Shown piece after piece: positions 1-13,100 of a stretch of DNA of 64,000 bases (position 1 is the stretch's first letter; each line of letters opens with the position of its first letter). The stretch is taken from the NCBI GenBank assembly GCA_051453625.1, contig JBOZIK010000001.1:227515134-227579133 (forward strand), in the 5' to 3' direction. The notes beneath the pieces are model-generated. The model did not search any database, was not told the origin of the DNA, and saw nothing but the letters and a program-made list of their open reading frames with translations. This DNA comes from Welwitschia mirabilis (taxonomy: Eukaryota > Gnetophyta > Gnetopsida > Welwitschiales). The translations under genes were made by a program, and so were the position numbers.

Positions 1-2512
1 ATTCAAGATATGGATTTTCATTAAAGAAATAAGACCTTTTCCAATCAGCATGATCAAATGGAATTTTATCTCCATAATATTTAGTAGTAATATAAAAGAT
101 AAAAAATTCATCTAACTCATGGAAAAACAATCTCTTATGAAACTCATGATATAAAGGATTTGAAACATAAATTACATTAAAAAATTAATATTTAACATAT
201 GAGATATTAATAGTATTATTTGGGATGCAAGNNNNNNNNNNNNNNNNNNNNNNNNNNNNNNNNNNNNNNNNNNNNNNNNNNNNNNNNNNNNNNNNNNNNN
301 NNNNNNNNNNNNNNNNNNNNNNNNNNNNNNNGAAACATAAATTACATTAAAAAATTAATATTTAACATATGAGATATTACTAGTATTATTTGGGATGCAA
401 GGCTTTAAAAGAAACTTCTTAGAGTGAGTGAGTAAGATAAGTTTAACATACTTAAGAAGCTCTTTAACATTTAATTTTAAGCATGGATTTAGGTCAAGAA
501 GATAAGGTTTGCCCTAATTTAAAGTTTCAAGGTATCTTAAGTCTTATTTTTTAAAGAGTAATCATTAAAATCATAAGGTAGAGTAAACTTTGGAAAAGAA
601 GAGAAGATGTTATTTTTTGTGCACATGAAGTTTTGAAAGGAAAAGATTGAGAGAGTATTACAGTAGACTCTTCAAAGTGATGTGTTTCATTAAATTTAAG
701 GAGAGGAATGGAATTTTGAGAATTATTTGAATGTTCAAATGGAAGAGAGGGAGAAAGGTTATCATTATCAAGATCACAAGATAAGGTAAAAATAGAAGTA
801 GAAAGAGGGATGTCATTTGAGGTTTTACATGGAAGTATAAGTGAAACTAATGGAGAAGCATGAGTAAGCTCTTTTAGTTGGTTTATTTCTTTGGAAGGTA
901 TAAGTTTATTCTCCATTAAGTTTCTTTGATTTTGAATTAATTCTTTTTTATTTCTCTCTTCCTCATTTTTTAATTCATTGATAATATCTTCATTTTCTTC
1001 ATTGTCTTTATTAATATCATTGATTATATCTTGTCCTTCTTTATTGAAATCATTATTGTTTTGTTATAGGTTATTTTCATTTTCTAATTTAGTGAATTTC
1101 TCAAAAATATCATTAAAAAGATTATAGAAAAAAAAGTTTTCATTATGTGATGAAAGATTTTATAATATTTCTTGAGTTGGCTCTTTTTCTTCTCTGTTGA
1201 ATAACTCTATTAATTCTAAACTATAATCCTTATTTTTAGTTATTGAGTTGTTCTTACTGACTATCATCTTAGACTATCATCTAAATGATAAGGGTGGACA
1301 ATTCCCCTCATAGTATAAATTCTCCATTGATTTCATTTCACTACTTAAATTCTCCTTTAATCTGATATGTTAAAATTCTTTTAAAGATTGAACTATTTCA
1401 TCCTCATCACAAAGTAAGTAAAAACCAGGGATGCAATCTAATATTTCAATATCATCATCATCTTTTTCTTCATCATAATCCTCATTATTTTATTACATGT
1501 TATTATTTTTTAATTTATTGGATTCATTAGAAGAAGAAATGTGATCATTATGTTTAACATGGATTAAAGAATTTTCAGATTTTTCACGATTTAATTTTTT
1601 GTTTCATCTTTATTTTCTAATAGGAATTAAATGGAGTTATAACCTATTTCATCATCTAAGAAATAATCGTCTTCATCTTTATTATCGAATAATAGAGTTG
1701 AATCATCATTTTCTTCCTTTTGTTATTCATCTCCTAATAATTTTGGTATTGTAGATTGATCCATACTTTCATTTTTTATGCTAAAGCAAGAATTATTGTT
1801 ACTTGTTATTTTGAAGTTATTCTTATGTTTCTTAAAATAGGCTTGTTATGTAAAAGAAGCTTGAGATTATTGAATTTATAATAAATTTTGTTGAAACATT
1901 CCGATCAAATTTCCTAAGTTCTGTTACCAATTTATTTCTTTCGTCATAGTAACTTATGGTAGATGAATCTTGTTCTTTATGATAATGGATGGGATATGGT
2001 TGATCTTTATAATAATCTATGGAAGATGGTTATTCTTCATAATAACTCATGAGAGATTATTGAAATTCACTAAAATGATTGTAGGATGTTTTACTAGATG
2101 AGGTGGAATCCTAGAAATGTTGTAAATCATCATTGTCATTTTCATTTGAAGTTTGAAAAGGAGAGGAAAAATAAGAATTTTGAAAATAGGAAGGGGTCCT
2201 AGTCTTAACATCATTTGAAGCTCCCTAGAATTGTTGTTGAAATATTTCACTAAGTGTTTTAATTGCATTATTCTTAGAATTTCTATGTTTTCTCCTTCTT
2301 TCTTCAACTCTTGCTTTAGCCATTATTTCTCATAGTGATCTTTTATCATTATGTTTAGTGGTAGATAGGAAGGATGAATAAGAAGAGTTTATGTTTTTAA
2401 GTTTTAGATCATTATTAAGAAATAATTTGTAATACTTTTTTCTTTCAGGTCTTCTTCTAGCAAGTATCTCTCCAACAGTGATGTTTGCATTTGAACTAGA
2501 GGCTTCTATCAT
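1..2512 (-). pseudogene. Decayed polyprotein of an unidentified retroelement (partial, runs off the left edge)
   Basis: Read on the minus strand, one coding sequence can be followed from an ATG at 2512 to base 1 with a few frame changes and many in-frame stops. The first 60 codons include EILARRRPERKKYYK; after a TGA a second basic stretch (MAKARVEERRRK) follows. The middle (about 2150-950) is rich in Asn, Asp, Glu and Ser, with several SYYEE/DYYKDQ-like tyrosine repeats. The longest unbroken piece is 121 codons at 551-916. The last part (about 540-1, across a gap) is less acidic and aromatic-rich, e.g. LYHEFHKRLFFHELDEFF. Most stops are TAA or TAG where Gln would fit. No protease, RT or integrase motif is inside the window. 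It is probably the gag-like or N-terminal part of an LTR retroelement; an endogenous pararetrovirus-like element is an alternative. I do not recognise the family. Confidence 0.5.
162..401. repeat. 70-bp duplicated contig ends around a 100-N gap
   Basis: Bases 162-231 and 332-401 are the same 70 bp with one mismatch (A versus C near the middle), separated only by 100 N at 232-331. The flanking polyprotein frame continues normally if one copy is removed. This looks like two contig ends that overlap but were not merged, so the gap is probably not real sequence. Confidence 0.8.
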
Positions 2513-3900
2513 GCTTATATTAAGTGATACTACTCATTAATAAGAAGGGGCCACTCCTATTTGAAAGATTTTATTCAAAAATCATAAGAGTAGAAAAACA
2601 TTTCTTCAAATCTTGGAAATTACGTACCTGAGGTATGCATACCTATTTTTATTTTTGTCAAGTAATCCTTTTCTAATATTTTTCTAATTAAACTTTGTTC
2701 CCTCAAATATTTTGGGTTTTCCTTAGATTTTATCATATCCTTACATGCTCAATAAAATGTCTGATCATTCATTATCTCGATTGTTATTCAGATGATACCC
2801 TAGATGACAAAAAAATAGAAAATAGAAAATAGCAAAAATAGAAAATAGAGGAAAAAAAAATAGAATCATTGAAAACCAGAATAGAAACACACTGTCAGTC
2901 ATCTTTCAATGTCGTTCAGGTGATAGAGGAGATGATCTCAACTTACCTTAAGAATTTCTGATGCAACGAAGATGATCAAAGTCAAGGAAAAAGGACATAT
3001 TTATTGACAAAAAAAAGACTCACAAATAAATAAGACTAACAAGTATGGGTAAAACCCTAACAACTATGTAAGACAATAATACATTATAGAAGTTTGATGG
3101 AGTTTAGTACATTTGCTAAAATTAGATGATCATCCTGGTTATCATATGGATGATGTTAGAGATGATGCCACATCAATAGCATTTTATTTTAATCTTTTAT
3201 ATTGGCTTAGTCAACATCCTAGACAACATGCAAGTGGTATCATCCTGTATGTCATTTGGATAATGGATGGGAGGATAACCTTCTTAAAGCTTTTTATTAA
3301 GTTAAATTGGCTTTTAAACTCCTTAATTCCTCCTTAAAATGTCAAGTATCAGAATTAATCTAAAATGCCTCCAAAAGTGCTAGTATTTGTACATTTTTGT
3401 GATTTTCTTCTTGACTCTCAATAATCATAATTTTATACTTAAACTTGAATAAATGTCCTATAAAATTATCAAAATACCTTGTTAAAGACATACAATTTGG
3501 CATTAAAACAATATATTGGAATCAATCAGATAATCTAGTAATGCCAAAACAAAAGAAAAATAGAAGATCCATGTTAATGATGTAAGAAGCTCTTCAACTT
3601 TATCTATGAATGTTTGTGTGATTGAATCATTATACTCTTCTTCTTTTAAAACTATACTTTCTATTCATAAAAAAAGAGTTAAGACACATGCATCTCTTAT
3701 ATGTATTACAAAAAAAAATTAAATTTCCATCCTTTATTCTTCTATCCTTTTTTTTGTTTGTTTTGAGTTTAATATATCTACATCTAAATTGAAAATAACA
3801 TTAGAAGTAAGTTAAATCTGAGTCTTTTTTTGTATCTTATAACATTTCCTATAGGAATATGTTTTCTTTCTAATCATATCCCTATAGGTCATAACCTTAC
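2513..3900. other. AT-rich stretch with no supportable gene
   Basis: Intergenic DNA upstream of the minus-strand polyprotein. Around 2770-2960 and 3120-3290 there are loose, degenerate repeats built on CATCC/GGATGAT words, for example CATCCTGG at about 3131 and CATCCTGT at about 3240. A 74-codon ORF at 3113-3337 crosses them; its residues follow the repeats and it resembles no family I know. Confidence 0.4.
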
Positions 3901-3949
3901 CATTTTTCTTTCTTTTTTTAGTTCTATAATTTTTTCTAGAAATTTAAAA

Positions 3950-4860
3950 ATGCTTACATGTTTTGGCCTCAGAAGCTATAATGTATTTTTTTTATTATCA
4001 AGATAAAAAGAGGTTTCATGGGTTTTGTGTCTTGTGGCTTGTAGCTTTTTTAAGTTTTAAATATTTTTGAATCTAGTTTTATACTTACCACTATGTCCTT
4101 TTCCTAAGATTTTCTAATATTGACCTAAAAGTAAATTTGTAATTATCCTCCAATAGCTCACAGGGTTGTGTCTTTCTAAATTACATAAGATCGATTTCCC
4201 ATGATTCATTAGCTACTATCATTTTTACTTTATTCATGCATTTAATAGTAGTTTATCTTTAAAATCAAATGAGACCACTTGTTATAGCTCACATCTTGTG
4301 ACTCATGGCATTTTGTATGTTAACTAATTACTAATAGCTAAAATTCACTAGTCACCATCCTTTTTTTAATAATATCATGAATATTTTAATTAGATAAATA
4401 TTAAGATATTATTTCTTATGGATCATAACTCATGGCATTTCAAATAGGCCATTTTATATAGAATTCTATTCCCGCTAACTATCATGTATCAATCTACTGT
4501 AATATCCACCCAAGCTCTTGGTAAACTGGGTCCACTTTCTCATGTCTTGTGACTTTTGGTAGTTCAAATAGGGTAGTTTATGAGAAATTACATTCTTGAT
4601 AACCACCATTTATTATTCTATTTTAATATTTATCAAGATCTTACTAAATTAGGTCCATTTCTTGTAGTTCATGGCCTACATCATTTTAGTTGTTAGATTA
4701 GCTCTACATATTATCTTTCATAACCTCCCATTCCCAACTTAAGGATATAATCCTTTTTATAATTATCTTCTATTACATCCCATGATCTATAGCTTTTATC
4801 AAAATAACGAGTTCCTGCATGAATTTTCCCATGGCCTGCAATGAATTATGGAAAATCCAT
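3950..4860. repeat. Degenerate tandem array, about 120-130 bp period
   Basis: At least six diverged units can be lined up by eye. Anchors are a TCTTGTGACTCATGGCATTT-like block (about 4032, 4160, 4295, 4422, 4545, 4665 and perhaps 4790), a central TAACCACCAT-like block (e.g. 4350, 4478, 4602, 4720), and a closing AAATTAGGTCCATTT-like block (e.g. 4270, 4526, 4650). Spacings between anchors are about 117-135 bp. Units are old and strongly diverged. No ORF runs through them. Confidence 0.6.
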
Positions 4861-6860
4861 CTTTAGCTATTTCATTTATAACTCTTACAAAGATTGCCAT
4901 TGTTCTTTTAAGAACTAATACTCTTTCCTAAGTTTGTTCTTAATGATGTTATAGAATTAATTAAGGGTTTAGTTTGTCATATTAATTTAGGCTACTTCCT
5001 ATTTAGTTAATTTAAGATAGAAGTATTCTCTGAGCTAGGAAGTTTAAATTTGAAGATATAGAAATCCTAAACTTTACCTAATGTTCTTTCATTTCTTGAA
5101 CTATTGTAGCATCATGAGTTCATCTTTTACCCCTTGCTTGTAAAATTAGTTTCAATGGCTTCCATAGGTACATCATAGAGGCTTATGTATAAATAAATCA
5201 ATCTAGACAATCACTTATTAATAATACATATTATCTAAAGTCTTACTCAAGGATGTATCACTGGGTTGAGGGAATGCATGAAATTTAGTCCTCACAACCT
5301 GACTCTTTAGATTTCAGGCCTTATTCCTCTTTCATTCTAGGATTTTAAAGAGCCTAAAAAATTTAAACTACTAAGGAGTTCTACATTCTAATTTTAGAAA
5401 TAGTTTTCTGCTCATTAGTATTTTGTCAATTTTCAAATTTTTAGTATGACCCTTTAAACTAGGTTTTTCGAAATGGTGAGTACAACACAGAAAGAAATCT
5501 AATATTCCTATCTTCTAGATTTGTGAGTTATCTAGTCATGAATGTTACACATCATATTTAGGATGTTTCTATTCTTTCAAAAATAGAAAAGATTTCTATC
5601 GATAATTCCCATTTCTACTAAGGAATTTTTCTAAAGAAATTGTAGTGGATGCCATACAAATGTTTTAGGGTTCTAAAGGTATGAATTTTAAAAAAAATCC
5701 AACTAATAGGATATGAATTTCATGATGTTGTGTTATCTACATAACTTATTGATGACAATGGATAGCCAAATGTTTTACACTTTATTTTCCATGGACAATG
5801 AACTCCCCTTTCATCTTACATATGTATTAAAATACAATCTCCACCAAGAGATTTAGTAGAATTTTAAGGAATGTTACAATATAAATTTTATCTTGTTTCT
5901 TATCTAGTAGACCATATTCTACTTTCTTAAAGGTCAACTATACCAAGGAATGTATAAAACAACATCCACCTATAGGTTTTTTTTTTGCTCAGGGCCATCT
6001 GCCTTAAATCTAGGAGATCTTTCTATTGTATATATGATGGGATTTTCTGATTTTTAAGTAAAATAGCTTATTATGAATTTTTTATTCATAATTATATTCT
6101 TTAATTTTTAATAATCATATGTCTTTAAAGATTATATAAAGAATAGAAAGCAATCTCTTCTTTGACTGCATTTGTTTTGATATGAATTTTCTATAATTTA
6201 TATTGCTAGAGTTGAGATTTAATTGAAGATGTTACCCAGATTCATCATCCTATATATCTACATGTTATAAGTATCTATATTATGATTAAATATTATAAAT
6301 AAGTTTACAGTAATAAAAAAGCTTATGACATTAATCTAGTTATTTTGTATTAGAGATTGGTTTTGTAAGAGCATAGCAATGATAAATAGATATATGAAGA
6401 ATGCTAAATTATTAGCTTGTTCATTTTATGCTAGTAGGATATTTAGTCCATCCAATTAGATTACATTACCTAAGCATCATTTTGTATTTAATAAATACAT
6501 CTACAACAAGTTCTATTTTGGCTATAAAGATCATTTGGAATTGGAAAATCATAAGCGGGATTTTGTAAATTCAGATCCCTCTTTAATATTTGAAGTCTTC
6601 AAGCCCATTAACTATCCACATGCATAAGACCTAGAGCCTAGCAAAGGTTTGAAGTAAATTTAGTAGATTCAATTTAGCAAATAGATTCACTAATTCAAGG
6701 GATTGCTATCACATTAACAAATAGATCTTCATGATCATTTATTAATAATTATCATCTAATGGTTAGTTTTTGAAAAGAAGTTTTAGACTTGGACTTCTTA
6801 TTTATTCTAAAGATAATTCTAAAGAAAAAAACATGAGAAGTCACTTCTAGCAACATAGCA
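4861..6860. other. AT-rich anonymous DNA
   Basis: No open frame of useful length, RNA gene, clear repeat or recognisable mobile-element motif seen on either strand. Confidence 0.5.
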
Positions 6861-6989
6861 AGAAGGGACTTCCTTATTGCAAATTCCAACATTGATAAAA
6901 TCCCCCTCTCCTCCACTTCTTATTGATTTATAAAAGGAACTACTCAAGATTACATTAAAGGGATATAAATTATTTTTATTAAGAAGTTC

Positions 6990-8097
6990 GATATCCTCAC
7001 TTTTTAGAGTAAACACAAAAGAGATGGAACTCTAAAAGAGGCCTTATATAGATATAAGAGATGGAGCCTAATGGCTCATGGAAATTTCTTGATGACCTTA
7101 CTACCTTATACAAGGAATCTATCTTAATAAGTCTTGATGATGTCAAGTTTATCATTAAAGAATAATTAGAGGAAAGTATTGTTAAGGAGTAGCTACATGC
7201 AATACTATGGTCAAAAGAAAAGACCTTCATGCCATTTCTTTATAGCCCGTGGCATTAAAGAATGGAGTAAAAATAAAGGACACCAAAATTAGTAATGTAA
7301 GATTGTAATTCCAATAGAAGGAGGAACTAGAAGCCATTTATTAATATCACCTAAAAGTGTAGGAGGATATTTTGAGATAATTAGCCTCAAAAGTAAAAAA
7401 TAGTAGGGTTGAACAAGCCTTAATTAGGGAGCATATTAGATATAAGGACACAAAACCCTTATCTTTAAATAATTCAGTATAATTCCTCTTCAAATCAAAT
7501 AATAAAATTTAAGAGTAACTCAAGAAGAATAAGGAATGCAAATTAGGAATAATAAGGAACATATTAAGGCTTTACAACCTCATGTCTAAATCTATACTGG
7601 ATTTTAGGTAATTGACTAAAGTTGCATTCTCATCTTACCTTACTATCTAATCAACTTAGTGCCTTTTCTATAGACATTGGCTCAAAACTTAATACAATAG
7701 AATTAATTATTAAAAATACCAAGTCAATACTAGAAGTACCTCATTTAGCTTTCAAAATGGGTCATGATTAATACTATTATGAATCATGTTAAAAGAATAA
7801 CCTCATTACTTAAGGAGATCAACAAAGAGATAGTTACCTAATCAATCATTAAAATAAGACTATTGAAAATTCTAATTAGTTATTATTAAGATATTATCTT
7901 AATATATTAGATCCAATCATTGGCATAAAATCTTCAACTATCAATGTTAGTGTTCTAACATTAGAGGAGTTCCAAAATATTTGGGATGTAGTTAAAGAAG
8001 CTACTATGCATTTTTATAAAGCTATCATACAAGCTTAGCAAAATTTAGAGGAGTTTAAATAGATATCCTTTGAAAAATTTGAAGAAGATGTATAACT
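6990..8097 (+). pseudogene. Possible decayed retroelement coding remnant
   Basis: Several plus-strand stretches read like eroded protein. One near 7120-7230 contains LDDVKFIIKE followed by more Glu/Lys-rich sequence with TAA/TAG where Gln would fit. One at about 7900-8095 contains LTLEEFQNIWDVVKEATMHF and then two TAG codons in otherwise good sequence. The stop pattern matches the other decayed elements here. No family-specific motif is visible, so element type and borders are guesses. Short minus-strand ORFs at 6819-7230 overlap this and look like chance. Confidence 0.25.
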
Positions 8098-9340
8098 TTC
8101 ATTAATTAATTATAAAAAATTTTGTTTTATTTTTTTAGACTAAATATCCCTCCAAATTATTACATCTATAAGGAGTTACATAATTGTATAACTTTTCTGT
8201 AACTAATTTTATCTAATATAAATATGTGCTATAACAAGATAAAAAGGGAGGTATCTTTTCTTTTTTAATTAAAAAAAGAGATTTGTCTAAACTCTAACTT
8301 ATTTAATTTTTTTAATATGTTTACGAAGAGATTATATAAAATTTTTGGCTTTTGATTTTACTAGAAAAATCGTTGTTATAGAAGCTCTATAAGTTTTTTA
8401 AATAAGCTTTTTTAAACTAATACTTAACTTAATTAGATTGTCTTCTATTTTACATTTCATGGTTCTTTACTACTTACATAGTAATCAGTTTTATTAAGCA
8501 AATCAAAAATGTTATTCATCATGAATGTTTCGCTAGAATATTCATCAAAACTGAAATTAAATGGATTTCATGTTTCTTTAGATCAATTTCCTACATGAAA
8601 GTTCTATACTTTAAGACCCTCCCTTATTGCTTTGAGACAAGTAAATTATTCAAATTATTATAAGTTATCATTTAATACAAGTTGAATACAACCATTTGTA
8701 ATCCATTACTTGTATTCATTAGCTCTATGAAGCTATTGAAAAATTTATCTATACTTTAGGTTCTATCCTATGAGACCAATATCATAAACCTTAGAATGGT
8801 AATTATTAGTGATTATTAAATGTTATAAAGAAAAAGAAAAATTTTATGAACCAACAAAAAGTAATTGAATTGTCTTCATGTAGATTTAAGTACATGTTAA
8901 TGTGCTAGAGAAATTTGATATAAAAATTGAAAAATAAGATGTGTACTAATGAAGTAATATCTGAAGTTAACTATTAATGAATAATTATCAAATGTAAATG
9001 AAATACTAAATCACAAATTAATAGGAACTCTAATATATGGCATTAATACTTAACTTAATATATGATACACATTTGGAATGTTAATAATGTATATAGATAA
9101 ATAGTAGTAAAATATCTAGTATGTAATAGTTAGAGTTTCAAGGTATTTAAAATGAATGGAAGATTTTAAACTATTTTTAATTAGATAAAAACTTCGAAAT
9201 TAAAAATTTTTCATATTCAAAATTTAATAACAATTAGCAGAATAAAAAAATTATTAAAAAATGTCTAATATTTATTAGATTTTTATCAATTTATTAGATA
9301 CTAAATCTATTGAACATATTAATTGACTTATTGGAAAAAT
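8098..9340. other. AT-rich anonymous DNA, possibly eroded copia pol
   Basis: No motif could be identified. Because a copia RNase H remnant follows directly on the plus strand, part of this may be the unrecognisable upstream pol of the same element; I could not find the copia YVDD RT motif or an integrase zinc finger. Confidence 0.3.
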
Positions 9341-9342
9341 AA

Positions 9343-9615
9343 GAGCACACAGTAGTATCTCAAACTAGTAAGAAAGTAATCTATAAAACGAAGTTACTAG
9401 AGATTTTAGATATTCCATTTAAATGGCCTATAAAGTTGTATGCTGGGTATGCCCATAACCAATATATAATTCACATGTTAGAGGAACCAATATTTCATAA
9501 TAAAATAAAAAACATAATAATAAAAGTCTATAAGATATGTGAACTAGTTTAAAATGGTGTGATAGATGTACACTATATTTTATTGATAGATTAGGTTGTA
9601 AACATTTTAACTAAG
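9343..9615 (+). pseudogene. Ty1/copia pol remnant: C-terminal RNase H region
   Basis: One frame from 9343 to 9615 reads through the end of a copia polyprotein: a TVVS-x-TS piece (copia: TVALSSTEAE), then PIKLYAGYAHNQY (copia: PIKLYCDNKSAI), then EEPIFHNKIKNIIIKV (copia: NPVFHARTKHIEVD), then a VVNILTK block (copia: VADIFTK). Three in-frame stops (TAA, TAG, TAG) occur within it. The cysteine-aspartate pair of the active site (CDN) has become AGY, so the domain is dead. There is a small deletion after the TVVS piece relative to the family. LTRs belonging to it were not found. Confidence 0.7.
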
Positions 9616-11150
9616 TTTAGATTTAGTTCATAAGGTTATAATGATAGTAATAGATAAATGCAATAGGTTTAAAAGATGGTAATATGCATGATTTCAATGG
9701 AAGGATTTAACGAAAAATCTATGGGTTTCGTAATTTTGACAAAGACTTGAAACTAATTGACAATGTTATTTTTAATAAGTGAATGATTTTGAAGTCATTA
9801 GATAAATAATATAATAGTTAGGACATTCACTAATAAATTTGAGGATTTTCTAATTGCTACCATAAAAAGAAATTATAGTTGATAACACATCATCAAGGGA
9901 TTATTTTTAAGATAAGATGGATTCTAAAAGCCACTAGATACTAGTGGAAGAAAAAGAATAAAAACACTCAGTTAAAAATCTTAAAACAAAATTACAAGAG
10001 ATCATGTAAGAGAACCATAACTCAAAAAAGAGAAAAACATCTTAATAATTCATAACTAGAAAAGGAAAATATTATTTATTAGATGAACCAATGTTATTAT
10101 TAATAGAAGGCAATATAGGATGGAATCTAGATTTTTTAGATGGTAAATCAGAGAATCAAAACTTGGAAAATATTAGTAAACAAGGAAAATTATAATACCA
10201 AATGGCTATATTAATTTTCACTTTAGACAAAATTAAATATAAGGATGAAGAAAAGATGATTTTACAACATGCAATTGCTAATATTCATACCCTTAAAAAC
10301 TCAAAGTACAAAGCAACAAGATTGAATAATTTTGAAAACAAAAAATATAAAGGCCTAGAATAATCTATATCCTCTAAGAAAAAATATGAGACTCATTAAA
10401 TAGAACATAAGGAATTTAAATAACCCCTCTTGATAAGCCATAATCAAACACTAGTAACATTTTTAAAGTATAGATATTATTTATCTTTAAGAAACCAAAT
10501 GCATTAGATTGAAAATTTTTAAATAATTTATAAAATATTTTCTAGTAGTGGTTTGATCATTAAAGAAGATCAAGGATTTTCAAGCAGTTAATGAATAGTA
10601 TCAAGAAAGAATCTACTATCTATTATAGTTCAAAAAACTAGATACTACACTGTATTTAGATGTAAAAATTAATATGGATTTTGATTATCATTTATAAACT
10701 AGTAATAATTTAAAGTAGGTAAGAATTTTAGATAGACTTTTTAGATTTCATTCTGTTAATTTAAAATTTTATTTTAATGGCTAGGAATTACAATAATATT
10801 CCAAGAAAAAATGAGAAATTTAAGGGGATGTTTGGTGGAATACATGGACTAAAATATTTTTGAATGCTATTATAAATGATAGTTTAATTAGATATTACTG
10901 TTTCAAATTATCTTTTTTACATGATATAATAACACAAATAGGACTAATAGAATTTTTTATACATTATTTCAAATTAATTGATCTTTTATATGGATCTAAT
11001 AATTCCTTGTTATGACTTCTAAAAGATTATTAAGAGTTTAATATGATCACTGACCGTTACTTTTAAAAATAAAAAGATAAAGTCTATTCTTCAAAATATT
11101 TAGGTAAGAATGTCATTAGGCAAAGGAAAGAGAGATTTATAATCTATTTT
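9616..11150. other. AT-rich anonymous DNA between copia and LINE remnants
   Basis: No open frame or motif that I can support. It may contain the eroded 3' end of the copia element and the 5' half (endonuclease) of LINE A. Confidence 0.35.
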
Positions 11151-13100
11151 AATATCTTTATGGCAATATTTTGTATGACATAATTTAATTTAGTTTAGAA
11201 ATTGAAAAAAATCAACCTAAAGTAATTAAATTAAAAAAAGAACAACAAACTTGAAAACCTTTAAAGAAAGAAATAATTTAAGAGATAAAAAAATTATAGA
11301 GTAAAATTAAATTAAAGAAAGGATGGATGATCTTTAAGATAAGGAACTCAATGCTTTTTAAAAACTATGTTTTATTAAATAAAATAAAAGATCCTATTTG
11401 AACATCAAAGTAAATGATACATTCTCTAAAATTTGGTTAGGAACATAATAGTATTTCTCATACCTACACTAAAAACATCATAATAGAAGAGTTGATTTCA
11501 AAAATCTAATATAGATGAAGAAGATAATAGTAGAATTTTGTATAAATATTGTAGTAATTTAAATTAATAATTTAATGGTTATTTGTTTCTATAGTACTAT
11601 TACTAAGAGGATCTAGTCACATCAAAAGGCTATTTTAAATGTACATGTAATAGTAAAAGATCTCAAAGAAATTATTTTCTTTATGTGAAATGATGAGAGT
11701 TTAGATCTTGGTGTTCTCACAACTACATCTTTTAGTGTTATTTGGAATTTGAGGGGGAGAGGGAAGACTAAGAAGATCACTGATTTTAGGTCAATTAGTT
11801 TGTATAATCCTATGTATGAAATTGTTTTAAGATTCTTAGTTAATAAATAAAAATTATTAGACCTTCCTTAATACAACAAGATAAAGCAAGTTTTATCCAA
11901 GGAAGATCTATGCTAGATTAGATCATTCATGTTTAATATATTTTGAATTCTATATCTTAGGGGGAAAAGTCATTTTAGCCTTAAAAATTAATCTACATAA
12001 GGCCTATGATAGGGTATATTAAAAATACATCAAGTGGATGCTAAAAAAAATGGATTTTCTAGCTCATTAAATTGAAAAAAATTAAGGTGTATTTTTTTTC
12101 ATTGTATGTTATGCATTGAGAATCAATGAGTACTAAACAGAATGTTTTTCATCCATAAATGGATGAAGGTAAGAAGATTTAATATTACCATATTTGTTTG
12201 TTTTGATAATATAAGGTTTTATCAACTCACCAAATAAAATGGAAAAGAAAGATAGATTAAAGTAAATTCAACCAGTAAAAGGTTTAAATATTTTTAACCA
12301 TTCTAAATTTCTAGATGTTAAATTTGTATTTTTTATAGTAGATAAAGATAAAATGCATCTTATCATAAAATTACTTATGAATTTTGAAAATCCTCTAGCT
12401 TAAAAGTGAATTTTATAAAGTGAAAACTTTATAACTTTGACATTAAATGTAAATGTTTGATAATTATATCAATTAGCTTCAGTATAAAGTAGATGAATTT
12501 TTTTAATAAAATACTTGAAAATGCCTCTTTTCTTTATTAGAATAAATTAAATTTATTGAGGGGAGGTGATGTTAAAAGTGGAAGAAAGCTTAAATGTATG
12601 GAAGGTAGACTACTATCTCACACTGAAAGAATTGAAATATTTGAAACTACTCTTTTGAATCTCTAGAGTGCTCTTTAAAGTACATCCAAGTTTCTTATGT
12701 TTAACTTTTAAGCCTCACTTGTAGTAATCAATTACATTAATAAAGCTAAAAATAATTCTTTTGAAAGTTAATAGAACAGTATTCCTTACATACTTTATTA
12801 TGAGAGGAGGCATGTAGAAACAGACTTAATAGAGGTAATGGTCTTAATCATATTATATCTTTAAACAATTTGTATGAGGTTTATAATTCCCTAATCTTTA
12901 CATTTCTCTTAGTAAAGTCCTATTAAAGAAGTAGCCTATGAACACTTATTTCAAAGAAAGGAAAATAATAATTTCTAAGCAGTGTACCTTTTTGTAATAC
13001 TTATGAAATAGTTAATCATCTTTTTTTTCCCCTCATTTCACCTATATCAAGAAGTAGCATAAAATAATTGAGAATCTAAAAACTTTAAAATTCAACAAAA
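11150..13100 (+). mobile_element. LINE A: heavily decayed plant LINE, ORF2 RT to zf-RVT part
   Basis: Shifting between frames, the order of a plant LINE ORF2 is clear. A WLG...YFSY...RRVDF piece near 11436 matches the WL-GD-NT-FFH block before the RT. KITDFRSISLYNPMYEIV near 11785 is the DFRPISL finger motif. SFIQGRSMLD near 11889 matches AFIQGRSILD. KAYDRV at about 11999-12016 is RT motif A. A GLRQGDPLSPYLFVL-type block lies at 12161-12205, with TGA for an Arg codon and TAA for Gln. A thumb/KL-W-GR-LLS block lies at 12580-12660. A zf-RVT C...E...HLFF piece (VPFCNTYEIVNHLFF) lies at about 12983-13027. Frames are broken many times and the element is long dead. ORF1, endonuclease and ends are not recognisable. 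Confidence 0.75.
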
